Shown: positions 35,301-47,300 of the stretch, piece by piece
Position numbering within the stretch: the stretch's first letter is position 1
Layout of the letters: each line of letters begins with the position of its first letter
Assembly (NCBI GenBank): GCA_030490835.1
Contig: CM059977.1
Coordinates: forward strand, 35,609,676-35,673,675
Length of the DNA: 64,000 nucleotides
Source: Annona cherimola
Taxonomy: Eukaryota; Streptophyta; Magnoliopsida; Magnoliales; Annonaceae
Direction: 5' to 3'
The notes under the pieces: model-generated
The model's input: the letters and a program-made list of their open reading frames with translations, nothing else
What the model was told of the DNA's origin: nothing
The model's database searches: none
Position numbers and translations under genes: made by a program

Positions 35301-38300
35301 GGTTTCCTTGAACCGCGATTGGAGTCGAGAGTTAACAGGATGGGGCAATGATCAGAAGTGGAGGCATGTAGATGGAGCAACTTAGCGTAAGGGAACCGAT
35401 TGAGCCACGAGGGTGTGCACAGTCCTCTGTCCAATCTCGCCTCCACCCTCCGCCGACCCCTCCTATTGTTTCTCCAAGTCATCGGGGATCCGACATATCC
35501 CAAGTCCAAAAGGTTGCAATCATCAATGGTTTCACGGAAGAGGTCCATTTGACGCCATGGGCGGGGTCTCCAACTAACATATTCGCTCGGACCCATCACT
35601 TCATTGAAATCTCCCATAACGATCCACGGCTCGCTACATCCCCCCATCAACTGCCTCAGAAGACTCCAACTTAAGTAACGTTGGTGAGTTTCGGGATGAC
35701 CGTAAAATCCAGTGAACCTCCAACCACAAAAGCTAGCCTCAATATGATGGTTCGAGAAGCTCATAATGTTTGCTTGCTTGTCGTTGTTCCAGAGGAGGGC
35801 CAGACCCCCCCCCCTTCTACCATGAGATTCCACAGCAAAGCAGCTATCAAAATTCAGTCTTCTTCTAACTCCCTCCATCTCTTTGGAATTTCGTTTGGTT
35901 TCACAGAGGAAGATCAAACAGGGAACTTGTTTCTTAACCACGTGAAGAAGGCTCCGGATTGCACATGGGTTCCCAAGCCCACGGCAATTCCATGCTAACA
36001 GTGCCATATCAGGTGAGGCGGGGCTGAGGACCGCCCTCAGCCTCCGCCTCAATCATACCAAGATCCAATTGTGCTTTCCTCCTCTTTTGCCGTACCTCCT
36101 CGTCATCCCTCTCCCTTACTCTAATTCTCATGTCATGATCCCTTGACCTGCACTGCTGAAATACAAGAATATCCGGCTCCTTGTCCTCCCTAGCCCTTCT
36201 CTTCCATTTTCGTTTCATATGTGAAGCCTCCGAAAAATGCCCCCCTACGCCAGTGATTAACTCTGTCCTACCGCTGGAGTCTTGCACATGAAGGGTAGAG
36301 GAAATGCTAACTCCTTGGACAACCTGAACATCAACTAACTGGGTGTCATCCAACCCCGCATCATGAAAACTGGATCCCGATGAGTGCTTCATGGGCAGCA
36401 TACCCATCCTGTTTACCCCAGCCTTTGTTGTCATCTGCCGCTCCAGAACAGTCCTATCCACGCTTCCGCTGCTACGGGGGAAGCCACTGGTATGAGCATT
36501 CCCAGCAAGTATGGACGCTTGACTCACTCCCTCTACATGCACAGCCTCAACACACTCCACTGCTTCAAGGTCAACCTCCCGCAATCTGACTGGGGGCACG
36601 CTGGTAAGGACAGCATCTTGACTTCCTCCTCCAGCAGACACAACCCCATGACCCGCTGTAATATCACACACGTCGTCCACCTGTGGGAAAAGGACATCAA
36701 ACGAATCTGTGTTGACGCCCCCAAGGGGAAGACCTCCTGCTGGACGACCACAAGAACGCACGCTGTCCATGTTCCAGGATTCTTCTGGGCAGATGGGACA
36801 CTGGGGGAGCGAGTGATCTGCCTCCATGTCCTTGATCACCGCTACTGGTTGGTTTGAAGGTTGCTGAGAGTCTGGAATAGCAGCTCCGACAGAGCACCCT
36901 GTCTGCGCCTGAAGCCGAGCGCCAGGATCCCTCCCTTTCGGCCCCAACATATTGGCAACAGAGCTGCCGCACCTCGGATGTTGGGCGCCACCCCACTCGC
37001 TGGCCAGCCCAATGCTGTCCCCCGACTCCTCATGGGTGGAGCTGGAACACGAGCCCAGGTATTTAATGGGCATTGCCCGATTGCCACTTGAGAATTCGGT
37101 TGCCGACTTTGCGATTCTCACCCCTACCCGCAGCCACGATCCATAAGGAAGATCAGCTTCAGCCACCTGATTCTGACCAGAAAATGTAGTCGGACAGTCC
37201 CGGAAAGCGTGGCCCATTCTGCCACAATGGTAGCAGAAAAGGGGCAGTCTTTCATACTGGAAGGAGATCCATCGCCGGTTTTGAGCTTCCAACTGTATAA
37301 ACATACCTCTACGAAGAGGTTCCCGACAGTCCACAACCACCTTAAGCTTGAGCTCCGTGTCATTTGCCACCATCTCGGTCATAGCTTCAAACGTATCTCC
37401 TATGCAGCGACCCAAGAAGCTGTTATCGACTAAGTGTGGAATGCTCGAGACGTGTAGCCATAGAGGCGTTTTGACGAGCATGACATGTGCAATTTCCGTC
37501 TCCACTCGGAGGTCAGTCAGCAGGACCAGGCTGCGCTCGTAAGACCACGGACTCCCCTTCAACACCCGGTCTTTGTCCTCCTCAGCTTCGAAGGAGACAC
37601 GATAGAGGTTTTCTCCAACCTCCGTAAACCGGCATTGTCGTTGCATCCTCCATACTCTCCGCAACATGGTTTTGAAGAGCTCTTTATTGTACGATTTGGA
37701 CGACCACAGGGAACATAGGATCGCTGCTTCCCCGTCTGGCGCAATCTTCTTCAGACCCGAACTGGATATAGCCATGGTCTGGAGCTCCGCTCCCAGCAAA
37801 TCCCCGATGCTCTGGTCCATGCCCCCGCTGCTTCAGTTCCGGTTCCGGTTGCTTCCAGGATCACTGTTATGTCTCTGTAATGTCGATACGAGCAGGACGA
37901 GTTTAGGAACTCCACCCTCACTCAGCTCCAAGCACGCCAGAGACGCCGGTGGGAGCTACGGAGGAGGGACACGGAGTTCCTCACCGCAGGTATTTTGATT
38001 GCGCTACAAACTTATACGGTTTGGTCCTTAATTTCGGTTTTTGGCATTTCTACTATTTTCATGACTGCTGCCTTCAATCTTAGAGCACTTCTGTGATGTT
38101 TTCAGATGTACCTTTAGAAGGTCTGCCTAAAGTTGATCCCCTTTAGACTTGATATCAAAAATCTTATGTGCGCACAAGCAATGTGATACTACGGAGGTGA
38201 TGCGTCACTGTATTTAGGAAAAGAGCTTGATTATATATATAATAATATATTTTTGATACAACAATCATTTATTTTTATAATTAATAATATTTTTTGATTG

Positions 38301-41300
38301 TTCTTCATAAGCATGTTTATATAAGTGTATTCAATCTATATACAAAGTTTTTTCAATTTACAATATTTCTACATATTTATTTTTTATTTTTAAAAATCAA
38401 GTTTTTTTTACTTTTTAAGGGGCGGAAAAATGACTTAAAGCCCTTGAAATTGATGTTTTTTAAAAAAACTAAAAATAAACATATAAAGATATTGTAAAAT
38501 GGTGAAACTTTGTACATAAATTGAATACACCTAGAAAAACATGTTGATGAAGAAAATATCAAAAAATCTACTTAATTGTAAAAATAAATAAATATTAAAT
38601 TTTAATTTAAAATACATCATAATGTATATAATCATGCTCAAAGCCGACTTAAGCGTTCTCAACTGTTTTTTCTTGGCTTAAAAAACCTCAAAAGCATAGT
38701 TGTGGGAAGCGTAAAATCAAAACTTTCAGTTAAACATATAGCCCTCGAAGCCTTTTCCAGTAACGTCAAACAGGCAGGTCTTATACTAGAATATACAAAT
38801 GGCAAAATGAGAGTGAATGGGATGATATTTTATTATTATTTTTTTAAAGTTCTCATGTTCGATACTATTTTTCATTTTCCAATACGTAATGGTCTTACTT
38901 TTCCATTTTCAATACTATTTTTTTCATTTCTAAAATAAATTTTCATTTTTCTAGACATAATAATTTCTCCTCATTCAATCTCTTCACCTAATTTCATCCC
39001 TTCGTAAAGCTGCTAAAATCCCCTCAGTTTTCCATTTGCCCGCAAGTGCTTTTTTATAAGGGTGTGTTTGGTTGGAGGTAAAACTTTTGATGAAAAGTTC
39101 TTGGAGTAGAAGTTGTCAAATCAATAGAAAGTGATGTGATATAATAGGAGTAATGATGAGGAGTAAAGAGAATAAAGTTAAAATAGATAGGTTAGTTGTA
39201 TGGGTAGTTGTGTAGAAATGATTGAAAAGTAGGGTAGTTTATATAGAAAAATGTGAAAAAAAAATTAAAAAATAGAATAATTATGGAGAATGAAAAGTTT
39301 TAAATTGAAAAGTTTTAATTGACACTTTTTTGCCCTAAACAAACACACCCTAAGTTAGGAAAACCAAGCTTTTGCGGAAGGGCTTCAAGCCTTCAACCCA
39401 CAAAAGGGGAAAATGGGCGGCCGACCAATCAGGCCCTCTAGGCGTAACGGCCGACTGATGTTAATTTGCAACTTTTGAGTGCCGGGCCTACGGGGGTGCA
39501 ACTCGAGTCGTATGGTATCGGATTTGAATTAACTCGAACTCTAAGCCTAATAAGTTTTTGTAAACCCAAACTCTAATATTATAATCCGGATTCAGGTCTG
39601 TTTCGGACCGAGTTGGCATTAGTTTTGGGTTGAAATTCAGGTTACTCTCAAACTAATTAGAGTTGAAATTACCGATAAAGATAATAAATTTTTTAAATTT
39701 TATCGCATTAATACATAAATGATTTACATGCGAATATATTTATGCCCTATGATATTTTTGATTTTGATGAAAATTAGTCTTTTAATTAAATACAATGATC
39801 GTAATGAGTTTACACGTAACAATCAAGGTAATATTATGAAAAAAATAATCAAGATAAGAAAAATAAATGAGATTATATGAAATCACTATCTAAAATTTTA
39901 TAAAAGTGAGACTTATCTATCTCATAATTAATTATTCTATATTTAATAATTTTAAAGAGTTGATATATTTATAATTATTTATAAATAAAGTTAATTTAGA
40001 TGTAATATATTCAACTTTTATTGACAAATGTATACAACATTTAGATTTTAGAATAAATATTTTATAATTTAATTAGGTTATGATTATATGGAATAAATTT
40101 TATTTCAATTATAATTGAAATACTTAGTGCATAAATAAACATAATTATTCTAATAAAGTAGGGAGAATACCGGGTTTGGACCGGGTCGGGTTTTGGTACC
40201 GGGTTGATACAAACATGGTATTGATTTCGGGTTTTTCTGGGTCGGATTGAAACTGGGGTCTAATTTGAAAAATAAAATTTAAACTTAGTTTTGAAACCGG
40301 GTTGGACCGGGCGGGTTCAGACCGACCTGATACAAAGTTGCACCCCTACTGGCCTATAACTCTTGTAAGTTTGGGTCGATGCCTGTTTCTATTATGTTCT
40401 TTTAGAGGCTGCCCGTTCAAGTTTCAAAAATTGCGAGATACGGGCAATTTGCAACATGCACACTGCATCCAGCTAACTGTGTTTAATTTGATAGTACACC
40501 TTATTGTTTGAATATTTGCAAAATTATACCTTCTAGTTTTAGAATTTTACAAAATAAATATTCGCACTAATTAACGTGTGTAAAAATTTTTACTACAAAA
40601 TGAATTGGAAATCTATCTTCCAAACGTTTAAATCAAGAGTTCATTTTGCAACATTTTTAAACTAGGAGGTCCACGCTGCAAATACTGAAACTAAAGGAGT
40701 AATAGGCAATTTAAAAAATGTTTTGCAAAAGATCTTGTTATTATGCACAACTGCATATCCAATTGCCTAATATTTGTCTTAGCTGCAAGACAATGACAAT
40801 CTATTAGATAGTGAGTGGCCTGTCATTTTGTTGTTGACTCCTGCAAGTTTAGGCTCATCATCTCCTCTATTATGGTATTTATATAAGGATGGATTCAATA
40901 GCTTCTAATTAAAAAACCATACGTCGACATAATTCCGTATCTGATCTAGATAGAAAGGAAGAATGGTGTCTTATATAGAGTGATGATGAGTCTTGAACCA
41001 TTTATTTCATGGGTTTGATATGAAATGCAGAGGGCGTTTTCAAGGATTTGTTGCCAAAGGAAGATTTCTTCTCTCGAGCTTTGTATACTTTTGATATTGG
41101 TCAAAATGACCTCACAATTTCCGACTTCATCAGCATGACCAAGGAAGAATTTACAGGCAACATCAGTGCAATAATGATGAACTTCGCGACTGTTGTCAAG
41201 GTAAATTTCTTATTTAGGTGCTAAAATGGCTAAAATGATTTTTTTTTTTTTTAAAAAAGAAATCCAAAATAGCTAGCTTCTCCTATGTTTGCCTAGGATT

Positions 41301-44300
41301 AGCTTTTAGGTGACTCATCTGGCTAACTTACAAGAACAATAAATCCAGTTCAAAACCTAAAAAAGGAAGGGGTTAAAAAAACTTTACATCAGGAAAAGAA
41401 AGAGGTTCATGGGTAAAAGTTAGTTTTTTGCTGAAAGAGTTTTGTATTTCAGTGCTAAGACAGAGAATTATTTTTTTTTTTGTTCTTCTGAATTTTTTTC
41501 CCTTTCTTTACTACTACTTTTCCCCAAAGACGTCGTAGCAAGAAACATTTTTTTTTATGGGACGGAGCAACAAACTTTTATTTATAAGTTTATTGCTGAA
41601 AGTTTCATCACAAAAAAAAACTTTTAGCAATAAATTTAAAAATTTTGTTGTTGAAGACCATCATTTAGGAACCATTAGCAAGGTTGTAGGATTTTGTTGT
41701 TAAAGACCATAATTTAGAAACCATTAGCAAGGTAGTAGGATTTTTATCTAAAAATCGAGTTTTAGCAAGAAATTCAATTCAAAGTGATACCATACATACA
41801 TGCGACGAGAGAAAATTTTGGATAGTTGAAATGTTAAATTTTATTGAAAGTTGTTATAAATGGGTGGAAAATTTTTGACACAATATACGTGAGAGAAAAA
41901 AATTTAGATAGATAAAATGTTAAATTATATTAAAACAGACTGTTATGAATGGGTGGAAAATTTCTTCCATAATGTCAAATCAAATCAAAGCCAATGATGC
42001 TAGCATGCGACTGATGTGGGTAGCAAAGAGTTTCCTTCATTGCAGAAAATCTGGAATTCAATTCTCAACAAGAAGTTTATCTCTCATTTCAGAATAATAT
42101 CCCTGTAGCTACCTTATCAGCAATATTGTTAAATTTATAGCTGTGGAATTAAATGGATCGAAAAATATTTACTTTGGTTGAGTTGTAAAATACAAGAAAA
42201 TAATCAAAGTCAATGATTTGCTTTCGTCTTCTCATCCTATTGCAAATCTCAAAATCTACCCATAACCATTTATTTTGCAGAAGTGCAATATTTTTTAAAC
42301 TTTTTGTCTGAACATTCCTGCCTTCAACTTCGATTGTATTTCATCGCCGATTAGACTTTAACTTTCATTACAATCCTAACGCTTGTTGATGCAAGAGTGA
42401 ATTATTTTTGCAAACCAACAAAGTTTATAAGTAGGCTATTTTTGCAAATCAATAGTTATGGAATAAATTTTGTAAAAGCACAAATATACAGGGAAGTAAA
42501 TATTTGAAAATAGCTTATTATATTTATTGTGATATTTATTGTGCATATTATTTATCGGCAATAATATCAATTCATGAAATTTTTTGAAAATGTAGGAAAT
42601 ATACAATTCAGGGGGTAGATTCTTTTGGATTCATAACACTGGCCCAATAGGCTGCCTTGCATATGTTCTTGATTCAATTCCAGAGGACGAGACCGACGAA
42701 GCAGGTTGTTCAATTGAGTGGAATAAAATAGCACAACATTTCAATAAGAGGTTGGAAGAAACAGTAGTTCAACTAAGGAAAGACCTTCCATTGGGTGTGT
42801 TGACATATGTGGATGTCTACTCCGTCAAATATGCTCTCTTCAGCCAGCCCAAAAACTATGGTAAGTCTATTACTTCCATAACTCTCTCCTATGGCGTGAT
42901 TATCTATTAGGGTTGAGAACATGATACAACTACATACACATAACACAGAGATTAACATAGATTAGTTTCAAGCTTACTCCACCAGTGAAAAGAGCAATTT
43001 ACTAATCAACAGACAATTACAAATTTTCTCTCTTAGAGAATCTCTCTCACCAGGACTCTCCACTCTCTATGATACTGAACCATATACGTCACATGCCTAT
43101 TTATAGCTCTCACATACATGCATGATTTTATACACAATCCCAAGCAGAATACAAGACATACTCAACAAATTTGCACCTTAGCTTGATTTTGCACAACCAA
43201 CTAGCTTGTAGAGAAACTTGTGTCTTCAACCACTTCGCATTCTTCTAACCATGCTCGAACTTATACAGTCCATCACATTCCTTCTAGGTATCACATATAG
43301 TTCATCTCTACAATACGACCTTCAGTGGCTTCACCACAAAATCAGACATTTGTACTTCACCTGAACACATAATTTGAGACTTCATAGGAACTTCATCCGT
43401 TTGCACACTCATTATCAATCTATACAGGCTTCCAAACTTTTGACCTTTTATCACAGCCATAGCTTTCATAATTACCTTGAAAAATTCAGCTGTAGCAGAA
43501 ATCTCAAACCTTTTGGAGTCTAACGATCCCAAAGAAGTCAAATTCTTCCACAAATCAAGAACGAGCTTCACATCAATGTTCATACAACTCATCAAACATG
43601 AAAATTTGTACCATGCCAATACTTACAACTATGCTCTCTGCGTTGTTTGCCATCCCCATAGCTCCACCATCGTACTCCTTATATTTATCAAATTGTTCCT
43701 TGACTGCATACATGTGAAACGAACAACTAGAATCTAAGATCTGATCGCTATTGCTAGCACATGCTTCTGCAGTAAGTAGTACATCACTGTCAAAGTCTAC
43801 AACAATTGAGGAATAATCAGATGATTCGAGTTCATCTGCTTCTCTTTCCTCTTCCCATTTTCTTTTTCTTTTTCTTTCTTCTGACCCTCCTTCCGCTTGT
43901 AACAAACTCTTCTTACGTGACCTGTCTTACCATTCCCAACACTCAATATCTCTATTCGGTCTAGATGAAATTTTGGATTTGTTCAGTCTATTTGCTAATC
44001 TTCACCTATATTGCTGACCACCAATCATAGCTAAAGCGCTCTCACTACTTGATGATCCATTATAGTTATTCTTCTATGAGCCTTATTTACCGGTAAAGAC
44101 GCAATAAAATCATTAAGCTCTAAAGTATTCTTCCCGAACAACAACATCATCACAATATGATCAAATGATTCAGGTAATGAGGATGTTTTATCCTCTTCTT
44201 TAATTTTCTTTCCTAAAATAGTTAAATCTGTTATGATCTTATTGAATTCATCCAAGTGTTATCCAAGATCTCGAGTTTTCTTCAAATCTTAGAGCATAAA

Positions 44301-47300
44301 GTTATTTCTTCATATGTAATCTATTACTCAAGGATTTAAATTTATATCTGATCTCTATCTTTGTCCAAATTTCTTCTGGGATTGTCAAACTGATTACCTC
44401 TAAAAGAGTATTATCTGCAAGATACATCTGAATTGTACTGGTCGCCAAATCTCTCATAGCTTGCTAATTAGCATCACTTATCTTCTCAAGCTTTTCATAT
44501 TCCTTCTTCAATGCTCACATTGTTCCTTCTTGAGTTAGAATATTCTTTACCTGTTATTACCATAACGTAAAATCATTCTCTATTACAATGATTCCACTAC
44601 AAAGCTAGTCACTTTATACTCGTCTGCATGTTTTCCATTCTTCAAATAAACATTTAAAAAAAAGATGAATTTGCCCAATCTGAATATCCATGTGATTCAG
44701 ATCACTTCAAAATGTAGACAACAACTCTTGAATCATCTAAATTGGAAACTTAGGTTACCAGGTCTGAGGAAAACAAAATATGCCTATTTTTAATACATAG
44801 CTTCTGTTCATCGTAATGTGTTCTCTTCAATACATCACCTTCCTTAACTCAAGTTTGAGGAAAACAAAATATGCCTATTTATAATAAATAGCTTCTGTTC
44901 CTCGTGATGTGTTCTCTTCAATACATCACCTTCTTTAACCCAACCGAGACAAAGCCCCAGTGCCATCTGCTTCTCCATGCACCATTGTCGACATTCAACT
45001 AGTGATCAGTAGCACTAGATTATCTCTTTGCTGGAATCTAATCCCCTCAATGTCGTCACTAAACTGATTGTTACTTTAGTGGCCAAAAAAAATTCTTGAA
45101 AAAAAATGTTGCTGCCACTATTGGTTCTTCTCTTCTTAGGAACCTGATCCTATGCTCCCGGGAGCATGCAGTGCTGCATGCTCCCGGGAGCATACACCTA
45201 TCTTTTTTTTTTTTTTTTTCAAATTTTTTTTATAATAGTGTTAATCTATATGTATTTAATATGTTTATAAATTTTTACCATTTTTGGGGTATTTTAGATA
45301 TTTATTTTTTATTTTTGAAAATCAGTGGCATTTTAGGTAATTTAAAATTACTAAAATGCCACTGATTTTTAAAAATACGAAATAAATATCTAAAAATCTC
45401 TAAAAATGGTAAAATTGATACGTACGTTAAATACACTCAAGTTAACAAGTTTATGAAAAAATTTTGAAAAAAAATTAAAAAAATAAGTGTATGCGCCCGG
45501 GAGCATGCAGCACTGCATGCTTCCAGGAGCATAGGATCAGGTTCCCTCTTCTTAGGGATTCTTTCTCACTACTAATTTCCTAGGACTTCTTCGCTGCCTT
45601 TGTCATTGGCAAGATTGCCTGATTTCGGCTGTCGTTGCTCTGCTTGCTTCTCCCTTGCTGTTGGTCACCTCCTTTGTTCCACACGATCAAGTAGGAAAAA
45701 ACCCACAGGCTATGGTAGCTACTCCGCGCTACTCCTTTGACGTTGTAGATCTTGTCTGGCCATAACTAGTTTTGCATGCTTAGATGGTCAATCCAAGCCA
45801 ACCAGCAAATCGTAGATCTTGATGCACAACAGTCTAATAGACGCACATGATTTGCTTGCAAAATTTTAATCTCAACACCTCTTGATTTTCCCAAATTAGA
45901 AATCACTCTCTGAACTTGGAACCTCACTTTGATACCACTTATTAGGGTTGAGAACAGAATACAAGTACGCACACATAAAACGTAGAGAATAATATGGATC
46001 GACATCAAGCTTACTCCACTAGAGAAAAGACCAATTACTAATCAACAGACAATTACAACTTTTTTCTTTGAAAGAATCTCTTTCACCAAGACTCTGTTTA
46101 CTCTTTGTGATACTGAATCCTATACACTACATATCTATTTATAGGTCTCAGGTACATATGTAACCCCATACACAATCCCAAGCAGAATATAAGATACACC
46201 CAATGTTGACATAATTAAAAACTAGTAAATTTCTGCTATCATGAAGATTGGATTGCTAAACAAACTCAAAATATCTTTTTGTTTTCAAGAGTTTACTTTT
46301 GTCGCAAATGTACTACTTCATTTGCTTTTGAATGACCAAGTAGGATTTATAGGATTTCAATTTTGTAGCTTAAAAGATTTGCTCACTTTATATATATATA
46401 TATAACTAGCAAATTAGATTATATAATTGAAAATACTTTTATATTTTCAAGTCTATTGAAGAATATCACCTTATTTGGTGCTAACTTATGTCATTTGTTT
46501 TATCATGATGCTGGAAATCATTTTAGTCACTTTTGAATGAGTCACACCTACTTAAAAATATCTGTAATCATGTATAAAAATATGAAAGTTACTTAGATTC
46601 TTTTAAAAATGCACTAGCATGTTATAATCATTTATAAAATTATTATTTAGAATGGAAGAATGTTTTAGACAATATAAAGAGTTGTGATAATGTTTTAGAC
46701 AATACAAAGAGTTGTGATAATATTTTAGACAATATAAAGAGTTGTTATATGTTGTGATTAGTCAATCGCTGGTGTTAGCGGCATGTGTTTTCAAAAAAAT
46801 TTCATACCTAGTTGGGCCCCCTTCTAAATAACGTCATATGAATTTTTATAAAAATTTTGGACATATTTGGATCAGGTTTTTGGACTTGTCAAAATAAAAA
46901 AGGAAAAAATTAACAACCTAATTTAGAATGTCCAAAATTTTTTTAAAAAAAATTATATGAAGATATTTACGCAAGCCCCACATAATTATGATTTTTTTTT
47001 AAAAAAGCACCTTGCTATTCCCAGAAATTTGACGGCATGGGGCGTCCCATTCCGTTAACCACAAGAAATCACAATTCGAATATAACTGTTAAATTAATAT
47101 CTTTAGTTATATATAAATCAAATAATATTGTCATGTCGATGTTACACTTCTATCAAATGAAGCCATGCCAATATTTGATTTGGATGGAGCTTTTCCTAGT
47201 GAAAAAATAATTTAAAATGGAATTGGGCCAAGTGTATTTTTGGATAATACTATTAATTTTTCAATGGTGCAACTATGTAGAACCATTTTCCATGTATACT

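Larger units (their letters stand above)
31834..38134 (-). mobile_element. Full-length L1-type LINE, both ORFs open, antisense in GDSL intron 2
   Basis: About 6.3 kb, flanked by a 16-bp duplication GATCCCCTTTAGACTT (31818-31833 and 38135-38150). The minus-strand 3' end is a run of about 17 A (plus-strand T at 31834-31850). 5' leader about 314 bp, ORF1 (603 aa), ORF2 (about 1377 aa), and a 3' untranslated part of only about 23 bases ending TTTTATC. Both ORFs lack stops and the TSD is perfect, so the insertion is probably recent and the element could be competent. The activity is an inference. Confidence 0.95.
24897..41030 (+). other. GDSL intron 2, 16.1 kb, filled with transposons
   Basis: Bounded by GTACGC and TGAAATGCAG. 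It holds, in order: a SINE (-), a hAT element with a LINE tail and a second hAT element nested in it, a third hAT element, a MITE within a MITE, another MITE, a 6.3-kb LINE (-), a foldback MITE, a Tourist MITE and a hAT MITE. That exons 2 and 3 belong together rests on matching phase and on the family alignment. Transcript data would confirm splicing. Confidence 0.85.
42905..46205 (-). mobile_element. Copia deletion derivative in GDSL intron 4
   Basis: LTRs at 42905-43167 and 45940-46205 (ends TATTAGGG and CTCAACA / CCAATG, eroded from TGTTAGGG..CCCAACA). The flanks TTATC (42900-42904) and TTGAC (46206-46210) agree with the unoccupied site TTAAC in the duplicated intron at about 48670. The interior keeps gag, protease and pre-integrase segments; integrase core, RT and RNase H are absent. 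A foldback MITE is nested at 45139-45545. Confidence 0.85.

Noticed and set aside
31874..38000. Many plus-strand open frames opposite the LINE
   Set aside because: They are shadows of the two long minus-strand ORFs and show no conserved motifs.
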